Positions 7,947 through 16,952 are shown, counted from the first letter of the stretch. The stretch is DNA of 50,505 nucleotides from an uncultured Rhizobium sp. (GCA_945952045.1 CAMFHE010000036.1:1-50505); one strand, 5' to 3'. Notes: generated from the letters alone by a model not told the origin. Translations and numbers: made by a program.

Positions 7947-8570
7947 ATGCGATTTGATTCAAAAATATACGACCGTATCCGCACGCGCCGGAAGCGGGAG
8001 CAGCAAGCCGAACCCGTCGGCCCGACCTGTCAGTGGGACGGGTGCGAGCAGAAGGGCGTGCATCGCGCCCCCGTGGGCCGCAATGCCGAGGGCCAGTTCT
8101 TCCTGTTCTGCTTCGAGCATGTGAAGGAATACAACAAGGGCTACAACTACTTCTCGGGCCTTTCCGATGGAGAGATCGCCCGTTACCAGAAGGAGGCGGT
8201 GACCGGCCATCGCCCGACCTGGACGATCGGCGTCAACCGCGCGTCCAAATCCGGCCCGGTTCACTCCGAGATGCGTTCGGGCACGGCCGGCATGCATGCG
8301 CGGATGAAGGATCCCTTCGGTTTCGTCAACGGCGAGGGCGGGCAGACGGCCAAGCCGTCGCGCGAGCGAAAGCTGAAGACGCTGGAGGCCAAGGCCTACG
8401 ATACGCTTGGCATCGGCCCCGGCGCCACCGCCGAGGACATCAAGCGCGCCTACAAGGAGCTGGTGAAAAAGCACCATCCCGACGCCAATGGCGGCGACCG
8501 GGGGTCCGAAGAGCGTTTTCGTGCTGTTATACAAGCATATCAATTGTTAAAGCAGGCCGGTTTCTGCTAA
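7947..8570 (+). CDS. J-domain (DnaJ-like) protein with N-terminal Cys/His cluster
   Basis: A 207-residue protein whose J domain is at the C-terminus (about 145-207), with the HPD motif needed to stimulate DnaK present (KKHHPDANGG). The N-terminal half holds a possible metal site: CQWDGC near residues 28-33 and CFEH near 55-58. The Gly/Phe linker and zinc-finger repeats of true DnaJ are absent, so this is a specialised co-chaperone (class III type). The start at 7947 begins the conserved-looking MRFDSKIYDRIR segment. Its position between bolA and cobS suggests a client such as the cobaltochelatase or an Fe-S protein; this is inference. Confidence 0.85.
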   Translation: MRFDSKIYDRIRTRRKREQQAEPVGPTCQWDGCEQKGVHRAPVGRNAEGQFFLFCFEHVKEYNKGYNYFSGLSDGEIARYQKEAVTGHRPTWTIGVNRASKSGPVHSEMRSGTAGMHARMKDPFGFVNGEGGQTAKPSRERKLKTLEAKAYDTLGIGPGATAEDIKRAYKELVKKHHPDANGGDRGSEERFRAVIQAYQLLKQAGFC

Positions 8571-8679
8571 GGGACACGAAGGTTCATTGCGTCACCGACC
8601 TATCTCGCCGCGTGACGCCGTTTAAGACATGCAAGCGACCGATATGCGGCCGGGCGGCAGCGCCCGCCTTGGAGACAGA

Positions 8680-9663
8680 ATGAGCAAGACTGAACTCGAC
8701 TATTCGAACCTGCCGGACATCACCGTTTCCGTCCGGGAGGTTTTCGGCATCGACACCGACATCCGCGTTCCGGCCTATTCGAAGGGCGATCCTTACGTTC
8801 CCGATCTCGACCCGGACTACCTGTTCGACCGCGACACGACGCTCGCCATCCTCGCCGGCTTTGCCCATAATCGCCGCGTGATGGTCTCGGGCTTCCACGG
8901 CACCGGCAAGTCCACCCATATCGAGCAGGTCGCCGCTCGCCTCAACTGGCCCTGCGTGCGCGTCAACCTCGACAGCCATGTCAGCCGTATCGATCTCGTC
9001 GGCAAGGACGCCATCGTCGTCAAGGACGGCATGCAGATCACCGAATTCAAGGACGGCATCCTGCCCTGGGCCTACCAGCACAATGTCGCGCTCGTCTTCG
9101 ACGAATACGATGCCGGCCGCCCGGACGTGATGTTCGTCATCCAGCGCGTGCTGGAATCGTCGGGCCGCCTGACCCTGCTCGACCAGAGCCGCGTCATCCG
9201 TCCTCACCCGGCCTTCCGCCTGTTTGCGACCGCCAACACGGTCGGCCTCGGCGACACGACGGGCCTCTATCACGGCACGCAGCAGATCAATCAGGCGCAG
9301 ATGGACCGCTGGTCCATCGTCACCACGCTGAACTACCTGCCGCACGACAAGGAAGTCGATATCGTTCTCGCCAAGGTGAAGAATTTTGCCGGCGGACGTG
9401 ACGCCGTGTCGCGGATGGTGCGCGTTGCCGACTTGACCCGCGCCGCCTTCGTCAATGGCGACCTGTCGACGGTGATGAGCCCGCGTACGGTCATCACCTG
9501 GGCCGAAAACGCGGCCATCTTCGGCGATGTCGCCATGGCCTTCCGCGTTACCTTCCTCAACAAGTGCGACGAGCTGGAGCGGGCGCTGGTGGCCGAGCAT
9601 TATCAACGCGCCTTCGGCGTCGAACTCAAGGAAAGCGCTGCGAACATCGTTCTGAGCGCGTGA
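8680..9663 (+). CDS. cobS: Aerobic cobaltochelatase, CobS subunit (AAA+ ATPase)
   Basis: ATPase subunit of the CobN-CobS-CobT complex that inserts cobalt into hydrogenobyrinic acid a,c-diamide in aerobic B12 synthesis. It has 327 residues, close to the well-studied CobS of about 330. Walker A is GFHGTGKS near residue 72; a Walker B-like segment [13 protein letters not shown] and the MoxR/AAA sensor region [12 protein letters not shown] follow. The ATG at 8680 is preceded by GGAG at the right distance; upstream starts in frame are not. cobT follows after a 126-bp gap containing a perfect hairpin. CobN is not in the window. Confidence 0.96.
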   Translation: MSKTELDYSNLPDITVSVREVFGIDTDIRVPAYSKGDPYVPDLDPDYLFDRDTTLAILAGFAHNRRVMVSGFHGTGKSTHIEQVAARLNWPCVRVNLDSHVSRIDLVGKDAIVVKDGMQITEFKDGILPWAYQHNVALVFDEYDAGRPDVMFVIQRVLESSGRLTLLDQSRVIRPHPAFRLFATANTVGLGDTTGLYHGTQQINQAQMDRWSIVTTLNYLPHDKEVDIVLAKVKNFAGGRDAVSRMVRVADLTRAAFVNGDLSTVMSPRTVITWAENAAIFGDVAMAFRVTFLNKCDELERALVAEHYQRAFGVELKESAANIVLSA

Positions 9664-9670
9664 GCGGTCG

Positions 9671-9698
9671 GATCGGGGTTTTCGTGAAAACCCCGATC
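9671..9698. repeat. Perfect 12-bp inverted repeat between cobS and cobT
   Basis: Arms GATCGGGGTTTT (9671-9682) and AAAACCCCGATC (9687-9698) enclose a 4-nt loop CGTG, 7 nt after the cobS stop. No T-run follows, so it is not a classical terminator on the plus strand. It could be an RNA processing or stability element that sets the CobS:CobT ratio. Only the structure is observed. Confidence 0.6.
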
Positions 9699-9789
9699 AC
9701 CACAGGAAGCATCGGTGAGGGTTGCAGGCGCTTGCCGCCGCCATCGGCGGTGTGCGCAGCCTGCTTCCGCTGAGGAATGAAGACGGGTC

Positions 9790-11691
9790 ATGGCAGGTCG
9801 AGGCGATAATTCCAGAAGCAAATCCAGCGGACCGGTGGACATGGAGCCGCTGCGCCGGGCGATTGGCGGCTGCGTCCGCTCCGTCGCCGGCCGGGTCAAT
9901 GTCGAGGTGTCCTTCGCCAACGAGCGTCCGGGCATGGCCGGCGACCGCGTGCGGCTGCCGGAGCTGTCGAAGCGCCCGACGGCGCACGAGCTTGCCGTCA
10001 CCCGTGGGCTTGGCGATTCCATGGCGCTTCGCCTGGCGTGCCACGATCAGAAACTGCATGCAACGATGGCGCCGCAGGGCAACGATGCCCGCCTCGTCTT
10101 CGACGCCGTCGAGCAGGCGCGCGTCGAATCGATCGGCGCCGCCCGCATGGCCGGCGTCGCCACGAATCTCTCCTCCATGCATTACGAGAAATACGCCAAG
10201 GCGAATTTCTCCGCCGTCGATCGCCGCCAGGACGCCCCCGTCGAGGAGGCGCTGGCCATGCTGGTGCGCGAACGCCTGACCGGCGAGCGCCCGCCGGAGA
10301 GCGCCGGCAAGGTGCTCGATCTCTGGCGCAATTTCATCGAGGAAAAGGCCGGCAAGGATCTGGATCGCCTGTCCAGCGCCATGAACGACCAGCAGTCCTT
10401 CGCGCGGCTGGTGCGCGGCATGCTGAGCTCGATGGACATGGCCGAGGAGCTCGGCGACGAGGAAACCGAGCCGGACTCCGAGCAGAACGAGAACGACGAC
10501 GAGCAGCCGCGCAGCGACGAGCAGAGCGACGAGAACGTCGAGGAGGAAGCCGGCTCCGACGCTGCGCCCGCCGAGGAAAGCGAAGCCTCGCAGGAGCAGA
10601 TGGAAGACGGCGAGATGGACGGCGCCGAGATCTCCGAGGACGAGCTGTCCGACGATTCGGATGAGGATTCCGAATCGCCCGGCGAAAGTCGCCGCCCGGC
10701 CAGCCCTTTCGACGATTTCAACGAGAAGGTCGATTACCGGGTCTTCACCGAGGAGTTCGACGAGGAAATCACGGCCGAGGAACTGTGCGACGAGGCCGAA
10801 CTCGACCGTCTGCGCGCCTTTCTCGACAAGCAGCTGTCGCATCTGCAGGGTGCCGTCGGGCGCCTGGCCAACCGCCTGCAGCGCCGCCTGATGGCCAAGC
10901 AGAACCGCTCCTGGGATTTCGATCTCGAAGAGGGCTATCTCGATACGGCGCGTTTGACGCGCATGATCATCGATCCGATGCAACCGCTGTCCTTCAAGAT
11001 GGAGCGCGACACCAAGTTCCGCGATACCGTCGTGACGCTGCTGATCGACAATTCCGGCTCCATGCGTGGCCGACCGATCACGGTCGCCGCCACCTGCGCC
11101 GATATTCTCGCCCGCACGCTGGAGCGTTGCGGCGTCAAGGTGGAGCTGCTGGGCTTCACCACCAAGGCGTGGAAGGGCGGGCAGTCGCGTGAAAAGTGGC
11201 TGGCCGGCGGCAAGCCGCCGACACCCGGCCGCCTCAACGACCTGCGCCACATCGTCTACAAGTCGGCGGATGCGCCGTGGCGGCGCGCGCGCCGCAACCT
11301 CGGCCTGATGATGCGCGAGGGCCTGCTCAAGGAAAACATCGACGGCGAAGCGCTGATGTGGGCGCATAACCGCCTGATCAACCGCTCCGAGCAGCGCAAG
11401 ATCCTGATGATGATTTCGGATGGCGCGCCGGTCGACGACTCGACCCTGTCGGTCAATCCGGGCAATTATCTGGAGCGCCATCTGCGCGCCGTCATCGAGC
11501 AGATCGAGACGCGCTCGCCGGTGGAGTTGCTGGCGATCGGTATCGGCCACGACGTCACCCGCTACTATCGCCGCGCCGTCACCATCGTCGATGCCGACGA
11601 GCTGGCCGGCGCCATGACCGAGCAGCTTGCCTCGCTGTTCGAGGATCAGGCCGCCAGTCCCCGCGCCCGGCGCGGACGTCGCGCCGGCTGA
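9790..11691 (+). CDS. cobT: Aerobic cobaltochelatase, CobT subunit (VWA/MIDAS)
   Basis: CobT pairs with CobS as the chaperone-like ATPase module of cobaltochelatase. At 633 residues it has the expected three parts: an N-terminal CobT domain (about 1-215), a very acidic Asp/Glu/Ser-rich linker (about 220-310), and a C-terminal von Willebrand A domain with the MIDAS metal motif DNSGSM beginning at Asp420. The C-terminus ends in a basic Arg-rich tail. The ATG at 9790 follows GACGGGT. The gene is co-directional with cobS and ends 10 bp before the phytase-like esterase gene. Confidence 0.96.
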   Translation: MAGRGDNSRSKSSGPVDMEPLRRAIGGCVRSVAGRVNVEVSFANERPGMAGDRVRLPELSKRPTAHELAVTRGLGDSMALRLACHDQKLHATMAPQGNDARLVFDAVEQARVESIGAARMAGVATNLSSMHYEKYAKANFSAVDRRQDAPVEEALAMLVRERLTGERPPESAGKVLDLWRNFIEEKAGKDLDRLSSAMNDQQSFARLVRGMLSSMDMAEELGDEETEPDSEQNENDDEQPRSDEQSDENVEEEAGSDAAPAEESEASQEQMEDGEMDGAEISEDELSDDSDEDSESPGESRRPASPFDDFNEKVDYRVFTEEFDEEITAEELCDEAELDRLRAFLDKQLSHLQGAVGRLANRLQRRLMAKQNRSWDFDLEEGYLDTARLTRMIIDPMQPLSFKMERDTKFRDTVVTLLIDNSGSMRGRPITVAATCADILARTLERCGVKVELLGFTTKAWKGGQSREKWLAGGKPPTPGRLNDLRHIVYKSADAPWRRARRNLGLMMREGLLKENIDGEALMWAHNRLINRSEQRKILMMISDGAPVDDSTLSVNPGNYLERHLRAVIEQIETRSPVELLAIGIGHDVTRYYRRAVTIVDADELAGAMTEQLASLFEDQAASPRARRGRRAG

Positions 11692-11701
11692 GCCCGTTTC
11701 G

Positions 11702-12715
11702 ATGGCGGGCGGCTTCTTCCGCATTCTGACGCTTGCCGCCGGCCTGATGGCCGGCATCGCGCCGGCTGCGGCCGAACCCGCCGTGATCAAGGCCCGGCCG
11801 CTGAAAGCCTTCGAAGTCGGCGCGGAGACCGTCCAGTTCGGCCGCCTGCGTTTTGTCGGCGGGCTCGAACTCTCCTCCACCAATGCGATGTTCGGCGCCT
11901 GGTCGTCGATCCGCATCCTGCCCGGCGGGCAACGGTTTCTCGGCGTTTTCGACACCGCGCACTGGCTGCAAGGCAGGATCGAGCGCGATGCCGATGGACG
12001 ACTGTCCGGCCTTGCCGATGTCACCATCGATCCGATGCGCGATGCGCGCGGCAATCCGGACGCCTCGAAATGGGAGATGGATGCCGAGGGTCTGGCGATC
12101 CGTGGCGACGAGGTGCTCGTCAGCTTCGAGCGCAATCACCGCATCGACGCCTATTCCCTGTCCGCCCTGCCGCAATCGATCCCGCATCGTTCGGTGCCGT
12201 TGATCATTCCACGCCGGTCGCTGCGCTCCAATGGTGGTCTAGAGGCCATCGCCGTCGCACCCGACAACACGCCGCTTGCCGGCTCGACGATCATCGTGTC
12301 GGAAAAGAGCGTCGATGACGACGGCAATCTGCTGGCGGCAATCGTCGAGGGCCGGATCAAGGGGCCGTTCACGGTGCGCAAGCAGGACGGTTTCGACGTC
12401 ACCGATGCCGCCTTCCTGCCGAATGGCGATCTCATGCTGCTGGAGCGGCGTTTCACCTGGGCCAGCGGCGTCGCCATGCGGCTGCGGCTGATCGCGGCCG
12501 CCGATATCCGGCCGCGCGCCGTGGTCGATGGCGTCGAGCTTCTGCGCGCCGATACCCGCTTCCAGATCGACAATATGGAAGGCATGGATATCTTTCAGGC
12601 CGAGGATGGTCTGACGCATCTCATCCTCGTTTCCGACGACAATCATTCCATCCTGCAGCGCACAGTGATGCTGGAATTCGTGCTGGATGACGGCAGCGAG
12701 AAGCCGGCGCTTTAA
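11702..12715 (+). CDS. Exported esterase-like/phytase-like protein
   Basis: A 337-residue protein matching the esterase-like activity of phytase family (beta-propeller-like). The first 27 residues form a signal peptide (hydrophobic FFRILTLAAGLMAGIAPAAA with an Ala-rich cleavage region), so it is periplasmic or secreted. Family features seen are GGLELSS, the DAEGLAI segment and the C-terminal IDNMEGMDIF...LVSDDN stretch. The enzymatic substrate is not established for this family. It follows cobT by 10 bp without a strong ribosome site and may be co-transcribed with it. It is convergent with dxr (19 bp apart); no clear terminator lies between. Confidence 0.8.
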   Translation: MAGGFFRILTLAAGLMAGIAPAAAEPAVIKARPLKAFEVGAETVQFGRLRFVGGLELSSTNAMFGAWSSIRILPGGQRFLGVFDTAHWLQGRIERDADGRLSGLADVTIDPMRDARGNPDASKWEMDAEGLAIRGDEVLVSFERNHRIDAYSLSALPQSIPHRSVPLIIPRRSLRSNGGLEAIAVAPDNTPLAGSTIIVSEKSVDDDGNLLAAIVEGRIKGPFTVRKQDGFDVTDAAFLPNGDLMLLERRFTWASGVAMRLRLIAAADIRPRAVVDGVELLRADTRFQIDNMEGMDIFQAEDGLTHLILVSDDNHSILQRTVMLEFVLDDGSEKPAL

Positions 12716-12734
12716 CGAACGTTTCCCGGATGCT

Positions 12735-13931
12735 TTAAACGCGCGTTCCCGAAATCCGCTGGGCGATCTCGCCGGCGCGGCGGCGGGCTTCGCCATCGGC
12801 GGAAAAGACGTCGTCCATGGCCGCGGCCGCGGGATAGGCGGTCAAGGCTTCCATGACCTCCTCGACGATTTCCGCCATGTCGAGGAACCCGATCTTTTCC
12901 TCCACGAAGGCCTGGAATGCGCCTTCCTCGGCGGCGTTCATGACCGCCCCTTGCGTGCCGCCACGCGTCAGCGCCAGTCGTGCGAGGCGCAGCGACGGGA
13001 AACGCACCTCGTCCGGCGCCTCGAAATCGAGGCGGGCGAGCTTGGCGAAATCCAGCCGCTCGACATTCAGCGTCGGGCGCTGCGGATAGGTCAGCGCATA
13101 ACCGATGGCGGTGCGCATGTCCGGGCAGCCGAGCTGGGCAAGCACGGAGCCATCGGTGTAGCCGACCATGGAATGGATGATCGACTGCGGATGGACGATC
13201 ACCTCGATCTGCTCCGGCGTGACGTCGAAGAGGTGTTTCGCCTCGATCATCTCCAGCGCCTTGTTGAACATCGAGGCGCTGCCGACCGAGATTTTCAGGC
13301 CCATCGACCAGTTGGGATGGGCGCGCGCCATGGCGACGGTGACTTCGGCCATCTGATCCCGCGTCCAGGTGCGGAACGGGCCGCCCGACGCCGTCAGCAC
13401 GATGCGCTCCAGCGCATGGCGCTGGTCGTCTTCCAGAGACTGGAAGATAGCGCTGTGTTCGCTGTCGACCGGGATCAGCCGCCCGCCGCCTGTCTTCACC
13501 GCCTGCACGAACAGTGCGCCTGCGGAAACCAGGCATTCCTTGTTGGCGAGCGCGATATCGGCGCCGCGCTTGGCGGCTGCCAGCGTGGGGGCAAGGCCGG
13601 CGGTGCCGATGATCGCCGCCATGACCCAGCCGGCATCCATCTCCGCCGCCTCGATCAGGCCAGAGCGGCCGGCGGCCGTTTCGATGCCGGTGCCGGCAAG
13701 GGCCGCCTTCAGCTCCGCGTAGCGCGTTTCGTCGGCGGTGACGGCGAGTTTGGCGCGGCTGCGTCTGGCCTGTTCTGCCAACAGGTCGATATTGCCGTTG
13801 CCGGTCAGCGCCAGAATCTCGAAGCGCTCCGGCCCGCCGAGCTGTTCGATCACATCCAGCGTATTGACGCCGATGGAGCCGGTCGAGCCGAGAATGGTCA
13901 GGCGCTGTCTGGTGGGCGCAGCCTCTTTCAT
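12735..13931 (-). CDS. dxr: 1-deoxy-D-xylulose 5-phosphate reductoisomerase
   Basis: Second step of the MEP isoprenoid pathway: NADPH-dependent rearrangement and reduction of DXP to MEP. The 398 residues match the family. The NADPH motif GSTGSIG is at about 15-21, the metal and substrate loop VDSEHSAIFQ and the flexible loop GGPFRTW are present, and the C-terminal helical domain is intact. The ATG at 13931 has GGGAAA ahead. It stands alone here, away from the frr-uppS-cdsA cluster that carries dxr in many other bacteria; nothing in the sequence suggests it is broken. Confidence 0.96.
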   Translation of the reverse strand: MKEAAPTRQRLTILGSTGSIGVNTLDVIEQLGGPERFEILALTGNGNIDLLAEQARRSRAKLAVTADETRYAELKAALAGTGIETAAGRSGLIEAAEMDAGWVMAAIIGTAGLAPTLAAAKRGADIALANKECLVSAGALFVQAVKTGGGRLIPVDSEHSAIFQSLEDDQRHALERIVLTASGGPFRTWTRDQMAEVTVAMARAHPNWSMGLKISVGSASMFNKALEMIEAKHLFDVTPEQIEVIVHPQSIIHSMVGYTDGSVLAQLGCPDMRTAIGYALTYPQRPTLNVERLDFAKLARLDFEAPDEVRFPSLRLARLALTRGGTQGAVMNAAEEGAFQAFVEEKIGFLDMAEIVEEVMEALTAYPAAAAMDDVFSADGEARRRAGEIAQRISGTRV

Positions 13932-14109
13932 GCGGATTTCCCAATTTTTGTCGTGCTTGCCAAGGCTCTACAGAGAATTGCAATTGACAACAAGCGGATA
14001 AGGGATTGCATCATGCCCGCTGCTTCGCTAGCCGTCTTCACCGGATCACATTTCCTCTTTAAGGGGAGGCCGCGCGGCCCACGTCATCTCGGGTCCACAG
14101 GGATTGTCC

Positions 14110-14808
14110 ATGCTGAAAACACTCGTTTCCCTTGCCGTCATGGCGCTGTCTTCGGGCGTGGCGCTGGCCGCCGATCCGGTGCCCTATGACCTGATCGGGC
14201 AATGGCGCGTGGAGTTGCTGGGCTTTACCACCAAGACGCCGACGCCGCCGGCGATTATCGAGATCAAGCCGGACAATACATTCTCCGGCTATTCGGGCTG
14301 CAACCGCTATTCCGGCGCCTTCCAGCTCGACAAGGACAAGATCACGTTTGCGCCGCCCGCCGCCACCCGCATGAAATGCGCGCCGGCCGCCATGGAGCAG
14401 GAAGCGCAGTTCTTCAACATGCTGAACGGCGCGCTGAGCTGGAAGACCGACGGCCGCACCATCCTGATCGCGCGTGACAACCAGCCGGTGCTGAAGCTTT
14501 CGCCGCCGACCCAGGAAGCCGATGTGACCATCCGTGTGCCCGGCGCCGAAGCTGTCAACCGCCAGACGGTGCGCTATGCCTGTGGCGACAAGACGGTCGA
14601 TGTCGAATATATCAATGCCGGACCGGTGGCGATCGCACGGCTGACGATCGGCGACGATTTCGTCGTCGCCGCCAATGTGCTGTCGGGCTCCGGCGCGAAA
14701 TATGCCGGCGGGCGCTATATCTGGTGGGCGAAGGGCGACGAGGCGACGCTGTTCGATCTCTATCGCGGCGACGATGCCGATGGCGTCACCTGCCGCCCGG
14801 CGCCCTGA
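14110..14808 (+). CDS. Periplasmic META domain plus MliC-like lysozyme-inhibitor protein
   Basis: A 232-residue exported protein. Residues 1-21 are a signal peptide ending in ALA-AD. A META/HslJ domain follows (about 25-130; FSGYSGCNRYSGAF and the later MKCAP are its usual conserved parts). The second half (about 145-215) looks like MliC, a C-type lysozyme inhibitor: VRYACGDKTVDVEY and YIWWAKGDEATLF. The two domains together suggest an envelope-stress or host-lysozyme defence role; this is known for MliC, inferred for this protein. The frame offers a TTG two codons upstream, but ATG 14110 is preferred. Confidence 0.8.
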   Translation: MLKTLVSLAVMALSSGVALAADPVPYDLIGQWRVELLGFTTKTPTPPAIIEIKPDNTFSGYSGCNRYSGAFQLDKDKITFAPPAATRMKCAPAAMEQEAQFFNMLNGALSWKTDGRTILIARDNQPVLKLSPPTQEADVTIRVPGAEAVNRQTVRYACGDKTVDVEYINAGPVAIARLTIGDDFVVAANVLSGSGAKYAGGRYIWWAKGDEATLFDLYRGDDADGVTCRPAP

Positions 14809-14844
14809 GCGAGAGCGCTTCCGCTTTTCTCCGCATCGCGAAGA

Positions 14845-14916
14845 CGCTCTATCTCTTTGTTTTCACGCATTTCCGGACGGAAAACCGCTTCGCACTTTTC
14901 CTGGAAATGCTCTAGA
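14845..14916. repeat. Dispersed palindromic repeat, copy 1
   Basis: Rhizobial-type intergenic palindrome. The core is 14867-14910 (44 bp), with inverted ends GCATTTCCGGA and CCTGGAAATGC and the inner blocks GGAAAACCG and CTTTTCC. A flank TCTCTTTGTTTTC precedes it. Related copies are at 28631, 37505 and 48677. This copy lies after the META/MliC stop and before a 58-aa gene. It resembles Rhizobium intergenic mosaic-type elements, but the exact family is not assigned. Confidence 0.75.
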
Positions 14917-14945
14917 ACATACAAAACAAGAAAAGGATCATTCCC

Positions 14946-15122
14946 ATGGTGCTGAACACCAACCTCTCCAGCGTCAAGACCGTGTTGCTGCGCAACGGCA
15001 CCTGGGCCTTCGTGCTCGTCTATCGCGGCGTCACCTATCCGATGCAGAGCGGCTATCCGACCGAATTGGCCGCAAAGGCCTTTGGCGAGACGGCGCTGAA
15101 GGCGCTGGAAGCCCAGCGCTGA
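14946..15122 (+). CDS. Small 58-residue protein of unknown function
   Basis: A short open frame with ATG at 14946 and AAGGA about 9 nt ahead. The product is MVLNTNLSSVKTVLLRNGTW... ending ALKALEAQR: mildly hydrophobic beta-rich first half, helical Ala/Lys/Glu-rich second half, no signal peptide and no Cys. Codon use (strong third-position GC) matches its neighbours, which supports real coding. It lies 137 bp after the META/MliC gene and is convergent with the ABC permease (19 bp). I do not recognise the family. Confidence 0.65.
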   Translation: MVLNTNLSSVKTVLLRNGTWAFVLVYRGVTYPMQSGYPTELAAKAFGETALKALEAQR

Positions 15123-15141
15123 ACCGTCTCGCGCGGATGGC

Positions 15142-15960
15142 TTATCGGGCGAACTTGCGACGCATGCGCTTCTCGATGCCGCGAAGCGCCAGCGACAGGC
15201 CGATCGTCAGCACCAGATAGACGTAGGCGACGATCGAATAGGTTTCGAAAAAGCGGAACGAGCCGGAGGCGTAGACCTTGCCCATCTGGGTGATGTCTGC
15301 GACGCCGAGCACGGAGACCAGCGACGAATCCTTGACCATCGCCACGAAATCGTTCGACAGCGGCGGAAAGACGACCCGCAGCGCCTGCGGAAACACCACC
15401 AGGCGAAAGCGCTGGACGCGGCTGAGGCCCAGCGCCTTTGCCGCCTCTATCTGGCCCGTATCGACCGATTGAATGCCGGCGCGGAAAATTTCGGCGATGA
15501 AGGCGGAATAGCCGATGGTCAGCGCAAAGATCGCCCGCCAGATCAGCGGGACGTCGCGGACCTGCAGCGCGTCGGCAAGGCCGAACGAAATCACCGGGCT
15601 CATCACCGCATTGTAGAGCGCCACAAAGCCTGGCGCGCCGACGAAGGCGATATAGAACAGCAGCACCAGCATCGGGATGCCGCGGATCACCTCGACATAG
15701 AAGCGGGCGATTTCGCGCAAGGCCCGCGTATCGGACAGGCCGAGCAGGGCGATCGCAAGGCCAAGCATCATGGCAAGCGCATAGGCCACCAACGTGACGA
15801 ACACCGTCACGCCGATACCCTTGGATACCGTGACGAAGACCTGGCTAAAGACGCCATTGACGGCGATGACGCCAGCCAGCGCCAAGGCGATGATGCCGAG
15901 CGCCGCCAGCCACCAGGGAAAGCCGCTCTTTTCCCTGGAGGGCAGGGTCTGGAAAGCCAT
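15142..15960 (-). CDS. Polar amino-acid ABC transporter permease (HisMQ family)
   Basis: Inner-membrane permease of 272 residues with a long first transmembrane helix (about 17-38), several further helices, and the EAA loop that contacts the ATPase (EAAKALGLSRVQRFRLVVFPQALRVVFPP, about 190-220). The sequence type is that of importers for Glu, Gln, His, Arg and similar amino acids. It follows the binding-protein gene by 37 bp on the same strand. No ATPase gene lies beside it, and only one permease is present, so it must homodimerise or use a partner and an ATPase encoded elsewhere. Confidence 0.9.
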   Translation of the reverse strand: MAFQTLPSREKSGFPWWLAALGIIALALAGVIAVNGVFSQVFVTVSKGIGVTVFVTLVAYALAMMLGLAIALLGLSDTRALREIARFYVEVIRGIPMLVLLFYIAFVGAPGFVALYNAVMSPVISFGLADALQVRDVPLIWRAIFALTIGYSAFIAEIFRAGIQSVDTGQIEAAKALGLSRVQRFRLVVFPQALRVVFPPLSNDFVAMVKDSSLVSVLGVADITQMGKVYASGSFRFFETYSIVAYVYLVLTIGLSLALRGIEKRMRRKFAR

Positions 15961-15997
15961 TAGAAAATGGCTTTCCCAAATAAGAGAACGGAAGGGC

Positions 15998-16795
15998 TCA
16001 TTGGCCCATCTTGTAGTCGAGGAACCACTTCTTGTTGAGCGCGTCGATGGTGCCGTCAGCCTTCAGCGATGCAATCGCGGCATTGATCGGCGCCACCAGA
16101 TCGGAGCCCTTGGGGAAGATGAAGCCGAAATCCTCGGTGCCGAGCGGGCCGCCGATGACCTTCAGGCCGCCATTGGAGGAATCGACATAGCCTTGCGCCG
16201 CGACGCTGTCGGTCAGCACGACGTCGACGTCGCCGGCCTTGAGGGCCTGCACGGTGGCGCCGAACGTTTCCATCAGCTTGATGCGTGGGTTCTGCTCGTT
16301 GCCGTCGAGGATCGAGTAGACGGCCGTGTAGAAGGGCGAGGTGCCCGGCTGGGCGCCGATCAGGCCTTCCTTGAATGCGCCGAAGGTCTTGGCGTCGGTG
16401 AAGCGCTTTTCATCGCCGCGCACCAGCATGAACTGCTCCGAACGCATGTAGGGATCGGAGAAATCGACCTTCTCCTTGCGCTCGTCCTTGATGGTGATGC
16501 CGGTCATGCCGATGTTGTACTGATTGTCGGAGACGGACTGGATCATCGCGTCCCAGGAGGTGTTCTGGTATTCGACCTTGAAGTTCAGGCGCTTGGCGAT
16601 CTCGTTCATCGCGTCGTATTCCCAACCCTTGGCCTCGCCGGTCTTCGGATCGACGAACTGGAGCGGCGGATAGGCGTTTTCGGTGACGACGACGACAGTG
16701 CGGCCGCCGAGGTCCGGCAGGCTGGCGGCAAAGCTCGCGACAGGGGCGAGCACGAGGGCGGTCAGGGCGGCGAGAAACGTGCGTCTGGACGTCAT
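15998..16795 (-). CDS. Amino-acid ABC transporter substrate-binding protein
   Basis: Periplasmic solute-binding protein of family 3 (265 residues). A signal peptide covers about 1-23 ([23 protein letters not shown]). The mature part opens with [39 protein letters not shown], the usual ligand-pocket start for polar amino-acid binders, and carries [10 protein letters not shown]. The ATG at 16795 has AGGAGA 7 nt ahead. That ribosome site forms the 3' arm of a perfect 13-bp hairpin (listed separately), suggesting translational control. The ligand cannot be decided from sequence. Confidence 0.9.
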   Translation of the reverse strand: MTSRRTFLAALTALVLAPVASFAASLPDLGGRTVVVVTENAYPPLQFVDPKTGEAKGWEYDAMNEIAKRLNFKVEYQNTSWDAMIQSVSDNQYNIGMTGITIKDERKEKVDFSDPYMRSEQFMLVRGDEKRFTDAKTFGAFKEGLIGAQPGTSPFYTAVYSILDGNEQNPRIKLMETFGATVQALKAGDVDVVLTDSVAAQGYVDSSNGGLKVIGGPLGTEDFGFIFPKGSDLVAPINAAIASLKADGTIDALNKKWFLDYKMGQ

Positions 16796-16801
16796 GGAAT
16801 T

Positions 16802-16844
16802 CTCCTGAAGTGTGGCTTGTGAATTAAGTGGCACACTTCAGGAG
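16802..16844 (-). promoter_or_regulatory. Hairpin that sequesters the ribosome-binding site of the ABC binding protein
   Basis: On the mRNA, arm CTCCTGAAGTGTG (plus coordinates 16844-16832) pairs perfectly over 13 bp with CACACTTCAGGAG (16814-16802), with a 17-nt loop. The second arm contains the Shine-Dalgarno CAGGAG, 6 nt before the start codon at 16795, and the first arm is an exact anti-SD. Folding would hide the ribosome site completely. Alternatively the dyad could be a protein-binding site on DNA. Confidence 0.55.
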
Positions 16845-16952
16845 GGCGATGCAAGGCGGGGAAGATCGCCTTTACGGCAAATATGAAATGCGGTGACGCT
16901 CCTATCCGCCGATGGGAGAAAAACGTTTCTTTTCAACCCGACAGGGCCGCAA

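Noticed and set aside
9697..12135. Antisense open frame of about 800 codons opposite cobT
   Set aside because: Mirror of the acidic and GC-biased cobT sequence; no ribosome site and no recognisable domain.
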